A DNA stretch of 6,219 bases from Sulfurimonas sp. (GCA_002733155.1 NVUO01000007.1:150445-156663), one strand, 5' to 3'; positions 1-5,326 are shown, numbered from the stretch's first letter. Numbers and translations: made by a program. Notes: generated from the letters alone by a model not told the origin.

Positions 1-243
1 TTTTGGAACACCACTTATTACAAAAGTAAGAGCGAGAAGAAGCAAAACAATCGTTTAAATATCAAAACTTACAGTAAGTCAAACAAAGAAAAATTAGGCG
101 AAGAAATCAACAGACTTGAGTTTGTCTTTTTGAGAGATTATCTTAAAAAATTACAGGTCAAAGACATTGAAAAATCTTTTAAAAAAATGGAGAAAACTAT
201 TAAGCGATTTAGTGGGTTAGAGGTGCAAATCTCATTCCTTTAA
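1..243 (+). CDS. C-terminal fragment of a putative phage/plasmid replication initiator
   Basis: Frame 1 is open from the window edge to TAA at 241-243, giving the last 80 residues of a protein whose start lies upstream. The fragment is very basic. Around residues 17-55 it reads as a strand with NIKTYSK, then INRLEFVFLRDYLKKL, then a lysine-rich helical tail. A 'xxIYxK ... RxExxxxxxxLxK' arrangement like this is typical of the C-terminal half of rolling-circle-type replication initiators (phage gpII/X family and the Rep_trans replication-initiation-factor family). The catalytic tyrosine and HUH motif would lie outside the window, so the assignment rests on this weak similarity only. It sits upstream of, and co-oriented with, the other small island genes, as a replication gene would in a phage satellite or plasmid-derived element. 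It could instead be another basic nucleic-acid-binding protein. Confidence 0.4.
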   Translation, partial: FWNTTYYKSKSEKKQNNRLNIKTYSKSNKEKLGEEINRLEFVFLRDYLKKLQVKDIEKSFKKMEKTIKRFSGLEVQISFL

Positions 244-342
244 GTTATATACTAAGTTTTTTCACACAAACATCAACTTTAGCCCAAGAAACAGGGCTTT
301 ATCGGGTGTTTAAAACTGAACAGAAAATAAGGGCAAAAAAAG
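244..342 (+). promoter_or_regulatory. Intergenic gap with weak hairpin and possible promoter
   Basis: A 5-bp stem AGCCC (281-285) / GGGCT (294-298) closes an 8-base loop and is followed only by TTTA, so it is at best a weak terminator for the Rep-like gene. TATACT at 248-253 could serve as a -10 element for the next gene, but no other promoter element is visible. AAGGG at 329-333 is the likely ribosome binding site for the gene starting at 343. Confidence 0.25.
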
Positions 343-711
343 ATGAAAAATACAGCAGTAAAAACAAGAGAAAAATATGAGAGAAAGTTAGCAAAAGCAA
401 TCACTAAAAATGGTGGGATTAATCTTATAGCTTATGATCAAGAAATAACAGCAGTAATAATTGCAGAACCAAAAGGATTTTATGCGGTGGATAGTGATGA
501 TTTATCAATAATCAGAGTAGATGGAATATTTCAAGAAGTAGCAACAGGTAAGATAATGTTATTCAATGAAGAGTATGCAAATTTATTTAACTTTGATTTT
601 GCATTCACTGGCAGTAAAGAAGAGTGCTACAAATTCATACTTGATAAAAAAGAGAGTGAAGCCTTAGAAGTTGCGACACTGCATCTTAGTATTAGTAGCA
701 CTAAAAGTTAA
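343..711 (+). CDS. Hypothetical protein, 122 residues, island gene
   Basis: I do not recognise this protein. ATG at 343 is preceded by AAGGG (329-333) at 9 bases. Residues 1-24 form a strongly basic, probably helical segment (KTREKYERKLAKAITK). The remainder alternates short hydrophobic strands (INLIAYD, ITAVIIAEP, IIRVDGIF, GKIMLFN) with acidic turns, suggesting a small alpha/beta or beta-rich fold. There is no signal peptide or membrane segment. Its place right after a Rep-like gene would suit a replication accessory or ssDNA-binding protein, but nothing in the sequence proves this. The next gene starts 4 bases after its stop, so the two are very likely cotranscribed. Confidence 0.7.
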   Translation: MKNTAVKTREKYERKLAKAITKNGGINLIAYDQEITAVIIAEPKGFYAVDSDDLSIIRVDGIFQEVATGKIMLFNEEYANLFNFDFAFTGSKEECYKFILDKKESEALEVATLHLSISSTKS

Positions 712-715
712 AGTA

Positions 716-976
716 ATGAACGATAGTAGCCGAATACGACCTTATATTGATACAAGGATAGTTATCTTGCTTGAACGGTTACGAGAGGTACAGGGGCAAT
801 CAGTAGGCAAAATTTTAACTATTCTTTTATATGAGTCAAAAACATTTCAAAAGCTGATAGAAAATTATTATGATGCAACAGATGAAGAACTGAAAAAGAT
901 ATTTTTAGGACTACCTTTTGATAGTGATAAATGTAAGAATACAATAAATAAAACAAAAGAGGATTTAAACAAATGA
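716..976 (+). CDS. Small protein with a ribbon-helix-helix-like segment, 86 residues
   Basis: I chose ATG at 716 because it begins 4 bases after the previous stop. An in-frame TTG at 671 would add 15 residues, but those lie inside the preceding gene. The ribosome binding site is weak (AAAG only), suggesting translational coupling to the upstream gene. Residues 5-45 read as a basic strand (RIRPYIDTRI), a helix (LLERLREV), a G-Q-S turn and a second helix (VGKILTILLYES). This is the order expected of a ribbon-helix-helix (RHH) DNA-binding fold, as found in phage and plasmid repressors and relaxosome accessory proteins. The C-terminal half is acidic, then lysine-rich. The RHH assignment is by eye and tentative. 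The gene overlaps the next one by 4 bases (ATGA at 973-976). Confidence 0.65.
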   Translation: MNDSSRIRPYIDTRIVILLERLREVQGQSVGKILTILLYESKTFQKLIENYYDATDEELKKIFLGLPFDSDKCKNTINKTKEDLNK

Positions 977-1407
977 GTACACAACACAATGAAATAATCG
1001 CAGCATTTAGAAAGATACCAAGCTTAATTAAAGAGTTTATTAATCTTGATAAATCAATAGCTGGTACAGATGCAAAGAAAAAAGCACTCTCTAAAGAAGA
1101 TTATCAACTTGTAATATTAAAGTTTGATGAAGATGTAGGGCTAAGAGGCACAGGGTTAAAAGCAAAGATATTACGAATAGGACACGAGCTATCAAATGCA
1201 CAGCCTGATTTTTGTTTATCCTATCCAAATATAAAAGCACTCAATAACTATGTTTCAGTAGTTGGTAAAGATGCAGTAAGTGAGAGAATTACAAAACAGT
1301 TAGAGTTATCAGAGTTGATGGAAGTTAAAAAGCAATTTCAATCAATCAATGATTTTTTAGATGATGCAAAAATTAAAGCATTAAACACATACTTAAAAGG
1401 AAAATAG
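973..1407 (+). CDS. Hypothetical helical protein, 144 residues, island gene
   Basis: I do not recognise this protein. Its ATG overlaps the previous stop in an ATGA junction, so translation is probably coupled. It looks almost entirely alpha-helical. A helix at about residues 5-30 is followed by a lysine-rich turn (DAKKKALSKED). A glycine-containing segment (GLRGTGLKAKILRIGHEL) occupies roughly 56-73, and a long amphipathic helix runs from about 100 to the C-terminus and may form a coiled coil. There is no membrane segment, signal sequence or catalytic motif. The next gene begins 4 bases after its stop, so it belongs to the same transcription unit. Comparable unknown helical proteins are common among accessory genes of phages and satellites, but no function can be assigned here. 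Confidence 0.7.
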   Translation: MSTQHNEIIAAFRKIPSLIKEFINLDKSIAGTDAKKKALSKEDYQLVILKFDEDVGLRGTGLKAKILRIGHELSNAQPDFCLSYPNIKALNNYVSVVGKDAVSERITKQLELSELMEVKKQFQSINDFLDDAKIKALNTYLKGK

Positions 1408-1411
1408 AAAA

Positions 1412-1978
1412 ATGAATTATAGAGAAGCGGCAGCCTATGCAAACAGAAGTACAATAGAGTTAAAAACAGAATTTGAGGACATCTTAGAAGCGATGGAAGC
1501 AATCGGGCAATCTAAAAGTATTTCAATAGATATGATGGACTTTTGGCTTAATGGTTCCACACTTGTAAACTATGAAATTTATTTAAGACAGTTAAATGTT
1601 GAAAAACTTTTAAGTGATAATGGAATACCAAAAGAGCATATTCGTAATGTATTGCAGAGTGATACTATTGATAGATATGTATTATTTAAAAATGCTTGTT
1701 TATCGTTCATAGGAGAGGATTTAACAGCTGATTTTAAAGAACTTATAATCAATCCTATTACTAAAATGTATATCAAGCCACACGAAGTGAATAAGGCTCA
1801 TAGTGCAAAACAGCTCAAAGTTGCAAGAGGTGTAATCATAGGCTTTAAACCAGCACTTAACAAAGCTATACTTGATATAAGAAAGTTAGAACCTCATACA
1901 ATTGCAGGAACTTTTGAAGAAACTATACTCTTGAAGTTGGAGCAGGTGCAACACTTGATTATAAATCAGTTGATATAA
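1412..1978 (+). CDS. Hypothetical protein, 188 residues, possibly frameshifted near its end
   Basis: I do not recognise this protein. ATG at 1412 follows AAGG (1397-1400) and lies 4 bases after the previous stop. Residues 1-60 are helical and acidic (IELKTEFEDILEAMEAIG; MMDFWLNGS). The middle, about 60-110, mixes helices with one cysteine. Residues 128-152 form a basic stretch (AHSAKQLKVARGVIIGFK) that could bind nucleic acid. After about residue 170 the frame gives an unremarkable LLKLEQVQHLIINQLI tail. The -1 frame stays open from 1918 to TAG at 2005-2007 and encodes a more protein-like tail, LEVGAGATLDYKSVDIRIAA and four more residues. A one-base loss, or ribosomal -1 shifting, would join the two. 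No convincing slippery heptamer is visible. Confidence 0.65.
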   Translation: MNYREAAAYANRSTIELKTEFEDILEAMEAIGQSKSISIDMMDFWLNGSTLVNYEIYLRQLNVEKLLSDNGIPKEHIRNVLQSDTIDRYVLFKNACLSFIGEDLTADFKELIINPITKMYIKPHEVNKAHSAKQLKVARGVIIGFKPALNKAILDIRKLEPHTIAGTFEETILLKLEQVQHLIINQLI

Positions 1979-2143
1979 GAATAGCTGCCCTTAAAGGGTG
2001 GTTATAGCTATTAGGTAGGGGTGGGTTGAAATACTCCAGAATTAGTGAGATAGATTACCGACGCTTAGCCACGATTTTATCGGCACGACTTTTGAAAAAA
2101 TTCAAATGGTAACACATAATATAACACATAAGGAGATAAGAAG
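1979..2143 (+). other. Structured gap before terS, candidate packaging (cos/pac) region
   Basis: This 165-base gap has about 43% G+C over 1979-2098 by hand count, clearly above the AT-rich flanking genes. It contains a long imperfect inverted repeat: AATAGCT (1980-1986) / AGCTATT (2006-2012) enclosing the palindrome CCCTTAAAGGG (1988-1998). A G-run (GGTAGGGGTGGG, 2014-2025) follows. A second hairpin (2068-2084) has CGAT/ATCG at its tip and GC/GC at its base. In phages with P27-type or lambda-type terminases, the cos or pac site commonly lies directly upstream of terS. A packaging signal is therefore a reasonable inference, not something the sequence proves. An RNA-level regulatory structure or an eroded coding stretch are the alternatives. 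Confidence 0.35.
2110..2131 (+). repeat. Direct repeat TAACACATAA x2 before terS
   Basis: TAACACATAA occurs at 2110-2119 and again at 2122-2131, a 12-base period close to one helical turn. The second copy runs into the terS ribosome binding site AGGAG (2131-2135). It could be an operator, or a recognition repeat for the winged-helix domain of the TerS encoded just downstream. Low sequence complexity makes a chance origin possible. Confidence 0.4.
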
Positions 2144-2740
2144 ATGCACACACAAAAAGAAACTTTGATAATATTGGATTGTAGTAAAATGACTTTATCA
2201 AGATATGTACAAGATGGTAAACTTGGAAGAGTTAAAAAAGGTAGAAAAACATTCTATGATGAACACGAAGTAGCATCACTTGTAAGAGAGATAGAAAATA
2301 AAAAAAACAAGTATCGTCCTGACCTACCAAAAAAAGAAAAGCAAAAAATAGAACTACCGCCAGGAATAGAAGAAACTCTTAAAAATATAAATGCTTATGA
2401 TGAGTTAGATACAGTCGGTCATTTATGTTTAAGTGAAGCTACACAGGCTTTACGAAAGTTTGGATTATATAAAGAGTGCGACAAAGAAATATTAGTGTTT
2501 TATGCTTTAAGCTCTCAAATGGTGCAAAGGTACTTATATTCTGCAAATAAGCACGACTCCATTTCAATAAGCGATACGGGGATGATAACAACACATCCAC
2601 ATCATAGAATAATGATGGACTATCAAAAGCTGATGATTACTTATAGCGACAGATTAGGACTCAATCCATTAGCAAGAACTAAGTTTGAGATAAAAGAGAA
2701 AAAAGAGCCAAGCGAAATGGAAAAACTACTTAATAGTTGA
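2144..2740 (+). CDS. terS: Phage terminase small subunit, P27 family, with N-terminal winged helix
   Basis: This protein recognises the packaging site on concatemeric DNA and hands it to the large terminase. Residues 5-48 form a MerR/excisionase-like winged helix: a helix with SKMTLSRYVQDGKLG, then the basic wing VKKGRKTFYDEHEV. The lambda gpNu1 DNA-binding domain has the same kind of fold. A charged lysine-rich linker spans about 49-72. Residues 73-182 match the P27 (Terminase_4) pattern, with PPGIEETL, a core helix LCLSEATQALRKFGLY ending in CDKEILVFYA, and the signature HPHHRIMMDYQKLM...LGLNPLARTKF. ATG at 2144 has a strong AGGAG site 8 bases upstream. Length (198) is slightly above a typical P27 TerS because of the winged helix. 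No large terminase follows, so the protein would need a helper phage's TerL. Confidence 0.78.
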   Translation: MHTQKETLIILDCSKMTLSRYVQDGKLGRVKKGRKTFYDEHEVASLVREIENKKNKYRPDLPKKEKQKIELPPGIEETLKNINAYDELDTVGHLCLSEATQALRKFGLYKECDKEILVFYALSSQMVQRYLYSANKHDSISISDTGMITTHPHHRIMMDYQKLMITYSDRLGLNPLARTKFEIKEKKEPSEMEKLLNS

Positions 2741-2836
2741 AAACATGTTACAAATATACATAATTACATGTAAATTAACCTACATTTAAGCTTATAATGC
2801 CTACAATTTGTTATCTTAAAAAGGAGGATACAACAA
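2741..2836 (+). promoter_or_regulatory. Promoter and candidate operators of the RHH gene
   Basis: A consensus -10 TATAAT lies at 2793-2798 without a clear -35. CCTACA occurs at 2779-2784 and 2800-2805, 21 bases apart, so the two copies flank the -10 on the same helical face. Upstream, ACATGT occurs at 2743-2748 and 2766-2771, the second copy inside the perfect palindrome TTACATGTAA (2764-2773). Small RHH repressors typically bind such paired short repeats over their own promoter, so autoregulation by the 44-residue product is likely but inferred. The strong ribosome site AAGGAGG is at 2821-2827. Confidence 0.5.
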
Positions 2837-2971
2837 ATGGCAGAAACAAAAGCAGTCAGAATACCAGAAACGATACACCAAGAACTCAAAGAAATTGCAG
2901 TAAAAAATGGTGTGAGTATGGGTGCTATGATTAAAATATTGATTGAAGTTTACAAAAGTAAAAAAGATTAA
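2837..2971 (+). CDS. Ribbon-helix-helix transcriptional regulator, 44 residues
   Basis: This is a very short gene with an excellent ribosome binding site, AAGGAGG, 9 bases before ATG. The product has the full ribbon-helix-helix layout: strand KAVRIPE (5-11), helix A ETIHQELKEIAVKNG (11-25), the turn GVS, and helix B MGAMIKILIEVYKSK (28-42). Arc/CopG-type proteins of this size dimerise and insert paired strands into the major groove, usually at their own promoter. The repeats in 2741-2836 are plausible targets. It could control the island (a satellite master repressor or copy-control protein) or be an orphan antitoxin. The following 82-residue protein does not look like a toxin. It ends 49 bases before the next gene, with a hairpin in between. 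Confidence 0.8.
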   Translation: MAETKAVRIPETIHQELKEIAVKNGVSMGAMIKILIEVYKSKKD

Positions 2972-2976
2972 TAATA

Positions 2977-2996
2977 AGAGGTGCTGGAACACCTCT
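2977..2996 (+). other. GC-rich hairpin between the RHH gene and its downstream gene
   Basis: A perfect 7-bp stem AGAGGTG (2977-2983) / CACCTCT (2990-2996) closes a six-base loop CTGGAA. No T-run follows, so it is not a classical intrinsic terminator. It could stabilise the upstream message 3' end, act as an attenuator, or lower readthrough into the gene at 3021. Confidence 0.45.
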
Positions 2997-3020
2997 CTAA
3001 ATTCACAAAGGAATTACAAG

Positions 3021-3269
3021 ATGAATGATACAGTAAAAGAACAAACGATAACGTTAGAAGATGAATTTTTAGGAAGAGATATACAAGCTTTAGGTTTACT
3101 GGTTGAAAGTATGAGCCACATAGAAGATGATGGAACAATGGTGGATAGAAAACTATTTTATCATTCTTTTACACTTGTATCTGAACTACTGCTAGAACGA
3201 GGACAAAGAGTTAATAATATGTTTTATGAAATGCACGATGAGATTAAAAAAGCCAAGGATAGAGTTTAA
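3021..3269 (+). CDS. Hypothetical acidic protein, 82 residues, last island gene
   Basis: I do not recognise this protein. ATG at 3021 has AAAGGA (3007-3012) 8 bases upstream. A longer reading from 2943 is possible, but it begins inside the RHH gene and adds a tail without protein-like character, so I prefer 3021. The product is acidic and helical: TLEDEFLGRDIQALGLLVES, a short loop, then a helix through LFYHSFTLVSELLLERGQ and a charged C-terminal helix ending KKAKDRV. It has no signal peptide and no catalytic motif. It probably shares the RHH promoter, with the hairpin at 2977-2996 modulating expression. It is the last gene before the element's right edge. Confidence 0.65.
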   Translation: MNDTVKEQTITLEDEFLGRDIQALGLLVESMSHIEDDGTMVDRKLFYHSFTLVSELLLERGQRVNNMFYEMHDEIKKAKDRV

Positions 3270-3270
3270 A

Positions 3271-3282
3271 TCGGAATTCCGA
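3271..3282. repeat. Perfect 12-bp palindrome TCGGAATTCCGA
   Basis: TCGGAATTCCGA begins 1 base after the stop codon of the last island gene. As RNA it could fold into a 4-bp stem with an AATT loop, but no T-run follows. A protein-binding site or recombination site are alternatives. Confidence 0.4.
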
Positions 3283-3302
3283 CATTATAAAACCGCTTCA
3301 AA

Positions 3303-3338
3303 TATGCCCTACAAGCCACGATAAGACTTTAGGGCATA
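3303..3338. repeat. Inverted repeat TATGCCCTA / TAGGGCATA with 18-base loop
   Basis: The arms at 3303-3311 and 3330-3338 are exact reverse complements. The loop contains AGCCACGAT (3314-3322), a 9-mer also present in the gap before terS (2067-2075). It could be an att-site arm, a single-strand origin or a transcript end structure. None of these is proven. Confidence 0.45.
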
Positions 3339-3503
3339 ACTTACACAGAACACATTAAACTATTCACATATAAATAAAATCTTAGTTATGCTAAAATACT
3401 CAACTAATAATAAATAAAAAGAAAAATATTTACACATTCTTTTTTTAAGTTACATTAGAAGCTACATTTTTACACTCAATTCTCTACAAGTACCTATAAT
3501 AGG

Positions 3504-3531
3504 CAGGATTATAATCCCTAGCTGTCCACCA
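3504..3531 (+). other. tRNA-3'-end-like sequence, candidate attachment-site remnant
   Basis: Read as the end of a tRNA, 3529-3531 is CCA, 3528 is an A discriminator, 3521-3527 (GCTGTCC) is the acceptor strand and 3504-3520 is a T-arm with loop TTATAAT. The T-stem has mismatches and the loop lacks the usual TTC. No complete tRNA lies upstream, so this is at most a copied 3' fragment, as an element integrated into a tRNA gene leaves at its distal edge. The match is short and may be chance. Confidence 0.22.
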
Positions 3532-3597
3532 TCTTAAAAAAACACATCAGTATCAGTTAGAGTCTTATTTTTTATAAGTGTTAAACTTGAATTGCTC

Positions 3598-5217
3598 TTA
3601 TTTATTATGCTTTTTCTTATATACCTTAGAATCCGTAATTTCTGCCGTTTTAAAGAAGTTAAGACTTTTATCCATATCTATATCTGTTTTTACTACCTCT
3701 TCACTCATATCATTAATCTCATTAATAAATACTCCATTTTCAAAAGCTAAAACTGACATCAATTGTACCTCTTCAACTACAGATACTATAGTTTTTTGCA
3801 TATTCAGCATAGCATTTTGTGAATGATTACTAATTTTTACACTATCTTCAATAGATAAGTTAACAATTTTAACACTTCTTTGAACAACTTCACCCTCACT
3901 TACTAACTCATTTATTATTGTATTACTAGATTTAATAACTTCAGTAGCTCCATTCATAGACTGAATTAGTACTGATAAAGATGCCTCAATCTCTGCAATA
4001 GCCTTATTTGTCCGCTCTGAGAGTGACCTTACCTCTTCAGCTACTACTGCAAAACCACGACCATGTTCACCAGCACGTGCAGCCTCAATAGCAGCGTTTA
4101 ATGCTAAAAGATTAGTTTGTTCAGAGATATCCTTAATCACTACTGTTATACTTTTTAAATTTGTAATATCATTTATAAGCTGTTTAAAATTATCATTTAT
4201 ATTCTCAGAATTTTGGGCAGTTAAAGATATCTTTTGCATAATACTATCTACCTTAGACGATGCCTCTAATAATGATGACTGACTATCCTTTGATTTTATA
4301 GCTATCTCTTTAACATCATTTACATTTTCTTCTAAAAGGGTCTGAATATCTTCTAAATTTTCTTTTGTAGATTGGGCTACCTTATCTGTTTTATCTGTTT
4401 TAACTCTAAGTTCAGCCATTAGACTTGATAAAGCCTCAGTTAAAGATGTTTGATAACTACTACTAGATTTTACTTCCATAATAGTAGTTTCAATTTTGGC
4501 TATAAACTTATTAATATAACAACTAAGTTCATCCAACTCATCTTTAGACTTAGAATCATTTTTATATGGTAGCCTTTTTTGTAAGTCTCCATTCCCCTCA
4601 CTCAACTCATGTGATACATTTTGTATATTTATAACTTTTTTAAGTACATTACTACCAGTTATATAGTTAGTTATAACTAAAATAGTGATAGTTACAAATA
4701 AGATGATTGAAAAATATAATAAAAATTTATTATGAAGCTCATCGTAATAATCAGCCTTATTTACCCCAGGTACTATCCAAGCATTCCATTTTGGGATATA
4801 TGCAAAGGCTGCAATTTTTTCTTGCCCAGTTGTAGAAGATGTATATTCATAGATACCATTTTTTTTATGTGATGTTATATATCTACCATAAGAAGTATTT
4901 TTGAGACTTTTACCCTCTTTTTTAGGGTGTATTAATAATGTACCATCTTCAGCTATTAGATATACATAACCAGTTTTACCAACATGAATAGCATGGATAC
5001 TATCTTTTAATTTTTTATCCATATATGCCTTATCGTCCTTACTAGATATATATTTTAATGATTTTTCTAAAGATACAGCTACTGATGATATATCATTAAT
5101 CATAATATTTTTAATACTAGACAATGCTATAAAATACGCTATTGTTACTACAATAATTAGACTTACTATGGCAAATATCAGATTAATTATAAACTTTACT
5201 TTAATTGTTCTAAACAA
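3598..5217 (-). CDS. Methyl-accepting chemotaxis protein with periplasmic Cache domain
   Basis: This inner-membrane chemoreceptor senses a periplasmic ligand and controls the CheA kinase through CheW. It has 539 residues. TM1 is at about 9-31, and a single Cache-type sensor lies at about 32-160 ([20 protein letters not shown], then a WNAWIVPGV strand). TM2 is at about 164-184 and a HAMP segment with [10 protein letters not shown] at about 185-245. A long coiled-coil signalling domain follows, with the hairpin tip [19 protein letters not shown] at 366-384 and [18 protein letters not shown] after it. There is no CheR-docking pentapeptide at the lysine-rich C-terminus. The start is TTG at 5217, supported by GAGG 7 bases upstream (- strand) and by TM1 beginning close to it; the next in-frame Met is inside the Cache region. 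The ligand is unknown. The gene appears intact and chromosomal. Confidence 0.95.
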   Translation of the reverse strand: MFRTIKVKFIINLIFAIVSLIIVVTIAYFIALSSIKNIMINDISSVAVSLEKSLKYISSKDDKAYMDKKLKDSIHAIHVGKTGYVYLIAEDGTLLIHPKKEGKSLKNTSYGRYITSHKKNGIYEYTSSTTGQEKIAAFAYIPKWNAWIVPGVNKADYYDELHNKFLLYFSIILFVTITILVITNYITGSNVLKKVINIQNVSHELSEGNGDLQKRLPYKNDSKSKDELDELSCYINKFIAKIETTIMEVKSSSSYQTSLTEALSSLMAELRVKTDKTDKVAQSTKENLEDIQTLLEENVNDVKEIAIKSKDSQSSLLEASSKVDSIMQKISLTAQNSENINDNFKQLINDITNLKSITVVIKDISEQTNLLALNAAIEAARAGEHGRGFAVVAEEVRSLSERTNKAIAEIEASLSVLIQSMNGATEVIKSSNTIINELVSEGEVVQRSVKIVNLSIEDSVKISNHSQNAMLNMQKTIVSVVEEVQLMSVLAFENGVFINEINDMSEEVVKTDIDMDKSLNFFKTAEITDSKVYKKKHNK

Positions 5218-5257
5218 AACAGTACCTCACTCTAATAAATAGTTCTAATTACAAATC

Positions 5258-5278
5258 GTACAATATACATTGTACAAT
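5258..5278. promoter_or_regulatory. Inverted repeat in the divergent promoter region, candidate operator
   Basis: GTACAAT (5258-5264) and ATTGTAC (5269-5275) form an 18-bp dyad with a 4-base spacer. The right arm extends into a second perfect palindrome, ATTGTACAAT (5269-5278). On the - strand the same bases read TACAAT, a good -10 for the chemoreceptor gene about 50 bases downstream. A repressor bound here would cover that promoter. The regulator is unknown. Confidence 0.4.
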
Positions 5279-5326
5279 AGATAAGCATAAAATTTTATAA
5301 ATAATAATTTTTATGGAATACTAAGC

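Larger units (their letters stand above)
1..3338 (+). mobile_element. Right-hand part of an integrated mobile element, phage-satellite-like
   Basis: All seven or eight genes point the same way, are small (44-198 residues) and tightly spaced. They include a Rep-like fragment, a P27-type TerS and a 44-residue RHH regulator, and most of the rest are unrecognised. The layout changes abruptly after 3269, where a gene-free stretch with palindromes leads to a chemoreceptor gene on the other strand. TerS without a following large terminase, portal or capsid gene is the hallmark of PICI/SaPI-type satellites, which redirect a helper phage's packaging. This is an inference. The integrase and left end are not in the window, and the right end could lie anywhere from 3283 to about 3531. 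A decayed prophage remnant is the main alternative. Confidence 0.6.
3270..3597. other. Gene-free stretch at the right edge of the island
   Basis: No open frame of useful length is present. The stretch holds a palindrome (3271-3282), a 9-bp-stem inverted repeat (3303-3338), a promoter-like CTAAAAT (-10 TAAAAT at 3392-3397) with no gene after it, and an AT-rich tract up to about 3480. Two adjacent palindromes follow, CCTATAATAGG (3493-3503) and GGATTATAATCC (3506-3517), then a tRNA-3'-end-like sequence. On the - strand, downstream of the chemoreceptor gene, a small CTTAT/ATAAG hairpin (3564-3578) and a seven-base T-run (3542-3536) might end transcription weakly. Confidence 0.5.

Noticed and set aside
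281..300. Strong intrinsic terminator after the Rep-like gene
   Set aside because: The stem is only 5 bp with an 8-base loop, and the following TTTATCGGG lacks a U-tract.
671..715. TTG start extending the 86-residue gene
   Set aside because: It would overlap the preceding gene by 41 bases, while the ATG at 716 directly follows that gene's stop.
1579..1776. 65-codon open frame on the - strand
   Set aside because: It lies wholly inside the + strand gene at 1412-1978, has no ribosome binding site and encodes no recognisable protein. It is a shadow frame.
2943..3020. Upstream start extending the 82-residue gene
   Set aside because: The extension starts inside the RHH gene, crosses the hairpin and lacks a ribosome binding site. 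ATG at 3021 has AAAGGA at a proper distance.
2837..3269. Toxin-antitoxin pair (RHH antitoxin plus downstream toxin)
   Set aside because: The downstream 82-residue protein is acidic and lacks RelE/ParE-, MazF- or PIN-like residues. A hairpin and 49 bases separate the genes, unlike the usual overlap.
3450..3531. Complete tRNA or tmRNA gene
   Set aside because: The bases before 3504 do not form an anticodon or D arm, and no 5' acceptor strand complementary to GCTGTCC is present.
3578..3826. 82-codon open frame on the + strand
   Set aside because: It is antisense to the chemoreceptor C-terminus, and its Ser/Ile/Leu-rich translation is what the complement of a coiled-coil gene gives.
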